DNA from: SZUA-287 sp036397975 | GTDB lineage: Bacteria > Bacteroidota > Ignavibacteria > UBA10030 > UBA6906 | DNA length: 11,642 nucleotides | NCBI GenBank assembly: GCA_036397975.1 | Contig: DASWHW010000012.1 | Coordinates: 1 to 11,642, forward strand | Reading direction: 5' to 3' | Part shown: piece by piece, positions 7,059 through 11,642 of the stretch | How positions within the stretch are numbered: the first letter of the stretch is position 1 | Layout of the letters: each line of letters opens with the position of its first letter | Made by a program: the position numbers and the translations under genes | Notes under the pieces: generated by a model | The model's database searches: none | What the model was told of the DNA's origin: nothing | What the model saw: the letters and a program-made list of their open reading frames with translations, nothing else

Positions 7059-10000
7059 CTATCTCATCAATATTAGTTTCTTGGCCTGAACGAAGCTCCC
7101 TGCATGCAGTCGGTATACGTATGCCCCACTCGGCAACCCTTCGGCGTTGAACTGCACCAGATACGTACCTTCTTCCATCCTCTCGCTGACCAGCGTTCTC
7201 ACTTCCTGACCAACGATGTTGTAGACTTTTAGTGTTACGAAGTTAGCCTGCGGGAGAGCGAACTCTATCGTCGTGCTGGGGTTGAACGGGTTCGGATAGT
7301 TCTGCTCCAGCACAAAGAAGCGAGGTACATTATTCTCTGGATCACCTATCGACAGAGCGCCGATGGTGAATTCACCCGTGGCGGTTGGGCCGCCGGCGTA
7401 GGCTGCGTCTACCGCCCGTACCATCCAATCATAATGGCCGTCCGGCAACCCTGCCAGGAGCCATTCACTGACTGCACTAACGTTGCCGGGCTGCGGAAGA
7501 TGCTTGGGAATCGCAACCGGAACACCGTTACGGAATAGGTCAAGATCGTAGGTGAGTGCCACACCGGGTGTATGATCGTCAATGGCCGGGATCCACGACA
7601 ACGTTACTCTGCCGCTGTCTTGAACGGCGGCCTGAAGACCGGACGGCGCCGTTGGCGCTCCATTCTGTCCTGATGCGTCATTGCGATAGATATGCATCTG
7701 AGCCTCGACAAGACCGTTGCCACCCGGAACGAAGTACTGTCCGGCGATGAAATAGTCAAGATCGCCCTCGCTGTCGATGTCGAACCAGGAGAAGGTACCG
7801 CCGCGATCACCGCTCGATCGTGGAGCTGGCAGTACGTTGCCCGAGTCGGCGAAGATCCCTCCGATGTTGGTGTAGACTTTGGCCCGGCCTTCAATCTGGG
7901 AACCCGAGTTGTAAGTGCCGGCGAGTAGAATGTCCATATCACCGTCATTATCGTAGTCTGCCCAGGTTGCGGCATTGAGATCAAACCACCCCTCGCAGGG
8001 AATGCAGGGAATGACCTCAAGCGAATCGTAAGTTTCGCTGGTGTTTCGGTATATGCGAAGGGCGTTGTTATATGTACCATTGGTTTCTTTGATGTTACCT
8101 GCAATCAAAACATCAAGGTCACCGTCAGCATCGTAATCTCCCCATTGCGCCTCGCCATGTTCGACGGTTAAAGAGCTGAGAATATCCTCGCCGACAAAGA
8201 CACCATTGCCGTCATTCCGATACCGACGGATGAAGCCATCGTCCGTCAGGGGTGCGATGTTGACTAGCAATAAATCGAGGTCCTGATCGCCGTCATAGTC
8301 GGCCCAGGAGCTCTGAGCATGCGAAGTCGGCGCGAAAACCGAATCGACCTCTGTGAAGATCCAACCGCCAGTACCGTTGGAACCGTCGTTGCGCATCAAC
8401 GCAGTGCGATACGAAAAAGCGCTGCCGTCAAAAACCGAAGGCAAGAGGAGATCAATGTCACCGTCGTTGTCATAATCTGCCCACGTTATGGACCGGAGAT
8501 CGAAATCAGCCTGACCGTTGTCTTCCCAATATCCGGGCAAATTGGTGTCAGTGAGGATTAGTGTGCCGGCGTCGTTACGAAATATTACTGTTTCGCCGTC
8601 AGTTCCGACGGCGAGGTCCTGGTCCCCGTCTCCATCCACATCTCCCCAGGCAAGATCCGAGGCTCCCGAGGTGAGTGAGCCGAGGGCAACATTGATGTAG
8701 GTAAATCCAGTCTGGCCGTTGTTGGTGATGAGGAGAAGACGATCCTCCACACTCTGGTTGTAGACGACGTAGTACCCGAGAACTGCAATGTCAATGTCGC
8801 CGTCACCGTCGTAATCGGCCGGGGCGGTGGTGATGACCCAGAAGTCTTCATCCTGCGGCGTCACGAAGACCGAATCAATTGGCGTCACCTCGGTGAAATC
8901 ACCAAACGTTCCGCCAGGATTTGGTTGAACGGTGACGATTCGGCCCGTCGTGGTACTGTCGCCGTCGTCATCCGTGACTGTCAATCGCACGATGTACGTG
9001 TTGGCCTGTGAAAAAGTGTGGGATGGGTGTTGCTCTGTCGAACCACTTCCGTCATCGAAATCCCACGACCAGGTGACGATGAATCCGTCAGGATCGGAAC
9101 TTGCGTCTGTGAAGTCAACTGTAAGCCCGTTAGCAATAAAGCTGAAAGATGCATCGGGCGGCCTATTGAGCGGGGGTGGCGGCGGACCTGCGAAGTGTTC
9201 GATATAACCCTGGAAACCCACCGTCCAGGCACTTCCTGCTGGGCTCGCAGCGATTGCACTGAATGTCCCGAATCCTGCAGAGCCGATATCCATGACAGCC
9301 CAATTCTGTCCGCCAGTAGCTGAGTAGTAAGCTTTGTCACTACTGGTGCTGAGCCACAGTTCATTGGCACCAAGGAGATGAATGTCGGTGAAATAATCGG
9401 TGCTGTTGGGAGTTGGCAGAACTTCCCATGTAATGCCGCCGTCATTGCTTCGGGCAGCATAGCCTAACCAGCCAACTGCGTAACCGGTACTCATATCGTA
9501 GAAGTCCATGTCCCGTATTTGCAGTGAAGAACCCGGAAGTTCTTCCTGAATCCAGGTCGCACCGGCATCCGTGCTGCGGTAATATCGTCCACCCACATTT
9601 GCCGCCCAGACATTCGTTCCCTCTGCATCGACGGCAACATAGGCACCAAGGAAACCAGGAGCGGGAGTCCACGAAGCTCCTCCGTCGGTTGTATGATATG
9701 CTACACCGGTACTGAAGGCCTGGCCAATAACCCAACCGTCAAGAGGAGTTGTGAATTGAACGTCCTCTGCAGGCGATAGGCTTGTTGGTCTCGCGCTGGC
9801 CGCTGTCCATGTTGCACCTGCGTCGGTGCTTCTGTAGACCTGACCTATTTCATCCACGACGACAACCTCGTCACCGGTGATAACATCAACAGCGTTGAAA
9901 TTGTACTGCGATATAGCTGTGTGCTGAATCCACGGCGAAAGGCCATCACTCATTAGAAGAGTTCCGTTATCCCCAACTGCGATCAAATTGCCGTTCGCAA

Positions 10001-11153
10001 ACCTATCAATATCGTTGAGCGATTGGCCAGTCCCGCTTGAGATCTGCAACCAGTTTACACCGGCATCGGTTGTTTTGATGACAAAGCCCTGGCCATAGCC
10101 AAAATATCCGGTCTGTGCATTTGCAAACGCGGGAGCAGCGCTGCTGAGAAAACCTGGCCGCGGTCCCGGCGAGATGAAAGTCTGCGCCCACGTCAGCCCT
10201 GCATCTGCGGAGCGGAACATGTTTCCATCAAGATCAGAAGCTACTACCGTTTGCTGATCGACTACCGTGAAAGCAAACACTCCTGCCGGGATGACCTCGC
10301 CGAGGTCTGCCCAAGTCTGGCCACCATCGGAGGATCGCAAGATTCGATCATCATAGTTTGGAAAACTGCCTAACCTGCCCCACGCAAGGACTATGTTCGC
10401 AGAGACCGCAAGCAGTTTGTTCCGACCATCAGCAGAACCGCCCGTGGTCCATGTAACTCCACCATCGGTTGAGAGCTGAAAACTACTGTCGACTATCGCG
10501 TCGGCAATATAGCTCGAGAGAAACGTCACTGCCTCCGCAATGCCAGCGTGCACGGGTGTGAACGAGGTTCCGCCGTTGGTTGTTCTGTAGAGAGCGCTGT
10601 CGGCAACGCCAAGGCCGATCAGGTTGTCGGCAAAATCAAATGCGAACATGCCATTGGGAGAAGCCACCCACGAGTCACCACCGTCGAGACTGACGAAACG
10701 GTCGAAGTTCCCTGAGGCGAGACCGAAGCTTGTCGTGTAGAACTCCATGAAGTAGGTGGAGCCGAGAAGTGGAAGCTGAGTCCAGGTCGTTCCGCCATCG
10801 GTGGTCCGATAATTGTCGTTTCCATATACCCACCCGTTCTGGCTGTCAAGGAAAAAGAGTCCGTTCAAGGGATTACTCAGACTAAAAGGTATATCTCGTT
10901 GAACCCAGGTGGCCCCGCCGTCGGATGATTCGAACAAAGAGCCGCCGTTATCGAACGAGTTGTCGTCTGTTGCAATGAATACTCGCTGCGTCGTCGGCGC
11001 ACCGACGCCCCTTACATCGAGGTGGGTCGGGACAGGACTCTGCGTGTTCCACTGTCCGGTGGCCATTGACGTGAGAAGGATTATCAAGGAGGTTACCATT
11101 GTAAAGTTCTCACGGCCTTTCGGGCCAGTAGACGCATTGAAAAATTTTCTCAT
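7059..11153 (-). CDS. Giant multidomain secreted protein: Asp-box/YCF48-like repeats, PKD, FG-GAP repeats, FN3-like, T9SS sorting domain
   Basis: This 1364-aa exported protein probably binds polymers or surfaces; no catalytic domain is visible. Residues 1-33 form a signal peptide with a long N-region (hydrophobic core TMVTSLIILLTSMA). Residues 35-655 contain 14 Asp-box-like motifs of S/T-x-D-G/A-G-x-T-W type (for example at 76, 117, 155, 191, 228, 274, 315, 361, 442, 488, 527, 569 and 611, plus a degenerate MSDGLSPW at 401), enough for two seven-bladed propellers. A proline hinge GPPPPPLNRPP (656-666) leads to a PKD domain (to about 745; WSWDFDDGSGS near 695). Seven FG-GAP/VCBS calcium motifs of DYDGDGDID type start near 780, 838, 893, 952, 1006, 1066 and 1125, like an integrin-type propeller. 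An FN3-like segment covers 1164-1265. The sorting domain (LEQNYPNPFNPSTT) covers 1282-1364. The only two cysteines are Cys1050 and Cys1053. The ATG at 11153 is supported by a strong Shine-Dalgarno. It is the first gene of a two-gene operon. Confidence 0.88.
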   Translation of the reverse strand: MRKFFNASTGPKGRENFTMVTSLIILLTSMATGQWNTQSPVPTHLDVRGVGAPTTQRVFIATDDNSFDNGGSLFESSDGGATWVQRDIPFSLSNPLNGLFFLDSQNGWVYGNDNYRTTDGGTTWTQLPLLGSTYFMEFYTTSFGLASGNFDRFVSLDGGDSWVASPNGMFAFDFADNLIGLGVADSALYRTTNGGTSFTPVHAGIAEAVTFLSSYIADAIVDSSFQLSTDGGVTWTTGGSADGRNKLLAVSANIVLAWGRLGSFPNYDDRILRSSDGGQTWADLGEVIPAGVFAFTVVDQQTVVASDLDGNMFRSADAGLTWAQTFISPGPRPGFLSSAAPAFANAQTGYFGYGQGFVIKTTDAGVNWLQISSGTGQSLNDIDRFANGNLIAVGDNGTLLMSDGLSPWIQHTAISQYNFNAVDVITGDEVVVVDEIGQVYRSTDAGATWTAASARPTSLSPAEDVQFTTPLDGWVIGQAFSTGVAYHTTDGGASWTPAPGFLGAYVAVDAEGTNVWAANVGGRYYRSTDAGATWIQEELPGSSLQIRDMDFYDMSTGYAVGWLGYAARSNDGGITWEVLPTPNSTDYFTDIHLLGANELWLSTSSDKAYYSATGGQNWAVMDIGSAGFGTFSAIAASPAGSAWTVGFQGYIEHFAGPPPPPLNRPPDASFSFIANGLTVDFTDASSDPDGFIVTWSWDFDDGSGSTEQHPSHTFSQANTYIVRLTVTDDDGDSTTTGRIVTVQPNPGGTFGDFTEVTPIDSVFVTPQDEDFWVITTAPADYDGDGDIDIAVLGYYVVYNQSVEDRLLLITNNGQTGFTYINVALGSLTSGASDLAWGDVDGDGDQDLAVGTDGETVIFRNDAGTLILTDTNLPGYWEDNGQADFDLRSITWADYDNDGDIDLLLPSVFDGSAFSYRTALMRNDGSNGTGGWIFTEVDSVFAPTSHAQSSWADYDGDQDLDLLLVNIAPLTDDGFIRRYRNDGNGVFVGEDILSSLTVEHGEAQWGDYDADGDLDVLIAGNIKETNGTYNNALRIYRNTSETYDSLEVIPCIPCEGWFDLNAATWADYDNDGDMDILLAGTYNSGSQIEGRAKVYTNIGGIFADSGNVLPAPRSSGDRGGTFSWFDIDSEGDLDYFIAGQYFVPGGNGLVEAQMHIYRNDASGQNGAPTAPSGLQAAVQDSGRVTLSWIPAIDDHTPGVALTYDLDLFRNGVPVAIPKHLPQPGNVSAVSEWLLAGLPDGHYDWMVRAVDAAYAGGPTATGEFTIGALSIGDPENNVPRFFVLEQNYPNPFNPSTTIEFALPQANFVTLKVYNIVGQEVRTLVSERMEEGTYLVQFNAEGLPSGAYVYRLHAGSFVQAKKLILMR

Positions 11154-11156
11154 GAT

Positions 11157-11163
11157 ACCTCCA
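11157..11163 (-). promoter_or_regulatory. Shine-Dalgarno for the 1364-aa gene
   Basis: TGGAGGT on the minus strand ends three bases before the ATG at 11153. It is the only strong ribosome binding site in the window, and it decides this start over the internal ATG at residue 19. Confidence 0.65.
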
Positions 11164-11188
11164 GGCCTAATAATGGAGAAATTGGATA

Positions 11189-11217
11189 ATCTTAGTATTG
11201 GTCAAGTTGAATGCCAA
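11189..11217 (-). promoter_or_regulatory. Candidate sigma-70-type promoter of the propeller operon
   Basis: On the minus strand TTGGCA (11217-11212) and TAAGAT (11194-11189) are separated by exactly 17 bp, matching 5/6 and 4/6 of the -35 and -10 consensus. Transcription would start near 11182, giving a leader of about 30 nt that contains the Shine-Dalgarno. Bacteroidota proper often use a different -33/-7 consensus, which I do not see here, so this is tentative. Confidence 0.35.
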
Positions 11218-11491
11218 ACAAACTGGAATTTTATCGCTGAATGTTATACGGGAGGAGAACTCCCTTCTCAGAATCAGTAAATATCGGACAAATCTCTCTT
11301 GAATATGAGAATCCGCGAAACGGTATTGGGGAAGTAGTTTGCCGATTCTCACAGCCACGCCAGTAAGTGTCGTGAACTTCTCTCTAAAGGATCTAGCCGT
11401 CAAATAAGTTCCAAAGTGCAGATTTTTGGATTGTTGAGGAATGAGAACGGGACGAACAACTGGTGGGAGTCTCACTTCCATAAGTAAGAGC
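11218..11491. other. Non-coding region upstream of the propeller operon
   Basis: The stretch lies between the Rhs fragment and the candidate promoter. A minus-strand frame of 104 codons (11167-11481) crosses it but overlaps the promoter and hairpin, has no Shine-Dalgarno and resembles no family I know, so I do not call it a gene. A small hairpin GGGAG/CTCCC lies at 11250-11264, and a larger one is listed separately. No other signal was seen. Confidence 0.45.
11306..11351. repeat. Imperfect 14-bp inverted repeat (large hairpin)
   Basis: TGAGAATCCGCGAA (11306-11319) pairs with TTTGCCGATTCTCA (11338-11351): 8 perfect pairs, one C-C mismatch, then 5 pairs including one G-U, around an 18-nt loop. 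No T-run follows on either strand. It could be the 3' structure of the broken Rhs gene, a recombination scar or an operator-like element. Confidence 0.5.
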
Positions 11492-11641
11492 TTAAATGAA
11501 GGTCCCGACGACGGAGGCTTCCTGGAGCAATCGAGACATGTCGAGGAGTTGATCGGGAAGCAATGGAGATGAAAACTTGTACCTCGTGTCCGCCTGGCCG
11601 TAGTTGAAACTGCGGCCTTCCATAACCATCCCGAACGGGTA
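11492..11641 (-). pseudogene. Rhs/YD-repeat protein fragment, truncated before the conserved core
   Basis: The minus strand enters the window in an open frame reading YPFGMVMEGRSFNYG then QADTRYKF. This matches the Rhs-repeat-associated core of Bacteroidota-type Rhs proteins, where 'YYPFGM.M.GRS' is normally followed by 'YRYGFNGKE' or 'YKFTGKERD' and then the ARYYD...DP core. Here the match ends exactly at YKF. It continues as 26 unrelated residues (SSPLLPDQLL through VVGTFI) to a TAA at 11492-11494. The hallmark GKERD, ARYYD and DPL motifs are absent in all three minus-strand frames down to about 11280, so a simple frameshift does not explain the loss. I read it as the broken 3' end of an Rhs gene whose bulk lies to the right of the window. 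Intact Rhs proteins are large secreted shells that often carry toxins. An unusual C-terminal tip is less likely because tips follow the core. Confidence 0.6.
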
Positions 11642-11642
11642 G

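Noticed and set aside
11250..11264. A GGGAG-N5-CTCCC hairpin considered as a terminator
   Set aside because: The stem is only 5 bp with no T-run on either strand, so it is easily due to chance.
11167..11481. A minus-strand 104-codon frame upstream of the 1364-aa gene
   Set aside because: It has no Shine-Dalgarno, overlaps the hairpin and candidate promoter, and its translation resembles nothing I recognise. A small unknown gene cannot be fully excluded.

Overview
This 11.6 kb window looks like chromosomal DNA from a bacterium of the FCB group (the Bacteroidota / Ignavibacteriota / Chlorobiota / Rhodothermota neighbourhood). The main evidence is two large exported proteins that both end in the 'LEQNYPNPFNP' C-terminal sorting domain typical of type IX secretion (T9SS) cargo and related surface proteins in that group. 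A 'YPFGM.M.GRS' Rhs-like fragment at the right edge also fits. The lineage cannot be fixed more closely from this sequence. Base composition is moderate and looks similar throughout by eye.

Left part, plus strand (1-3617): three co-oriented genes. The first is the 3' portion of a membrane-anchored SGNH/GDSL-type hydrolase that runs off the left edge. After 51 bp comes a DUF3179 protein. After a further 247 bp comes a membrane di-iron hydroxylase of the sterol desaturase / fatty acid hydroxylase superfamily. All three look envelope-associated, but the sequence does not show a shared pathway.

Middle (3618-4931): a convergent intergenic stretch with two hairpins, then a minus-strand class I SAM-dependent methyltransferase with an uncertain start, then a gene-free stretch holding a convincing intrinsic terminator for the operon to its right.

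Right part, minus strand (4932-11153): two secreted, repeat-built proteins separated by 27 bp, probably one transcription unit with a candidate promoter, a strong Shine-Dalgarno and the terminator. The upstream gene (1364 aa) carries 14 Asp-box/YCF48-like motifs, a PKD domain, seven FG-GAP/VCBS calcium-binding repeats, a fibronectin-III-like segment and a sorting domain. The downstream gene (699 aa) is almost purely a 14-unit YCF48-like array plus a sorting domain. In both, 14 motifs suggest two seven-bladed propellers. They are probably surface or secreted binding/adhesion proteins. Their ligand cannot be read from the sequence.

Right edge (11154-11642): a leader region with a 14-bp imperfect hairpin, then the minus-strand end of an Rhs/YD-repeat reading frame that stops before the conserved core, so it looks like a broken Rhs gene.

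I found no phage, CRISPR, tRNA, rRNA or transposase gene, and no strong case for a wholly new system. The most notable items are the paired propeller proteins and the decapitated Rhs fragment.
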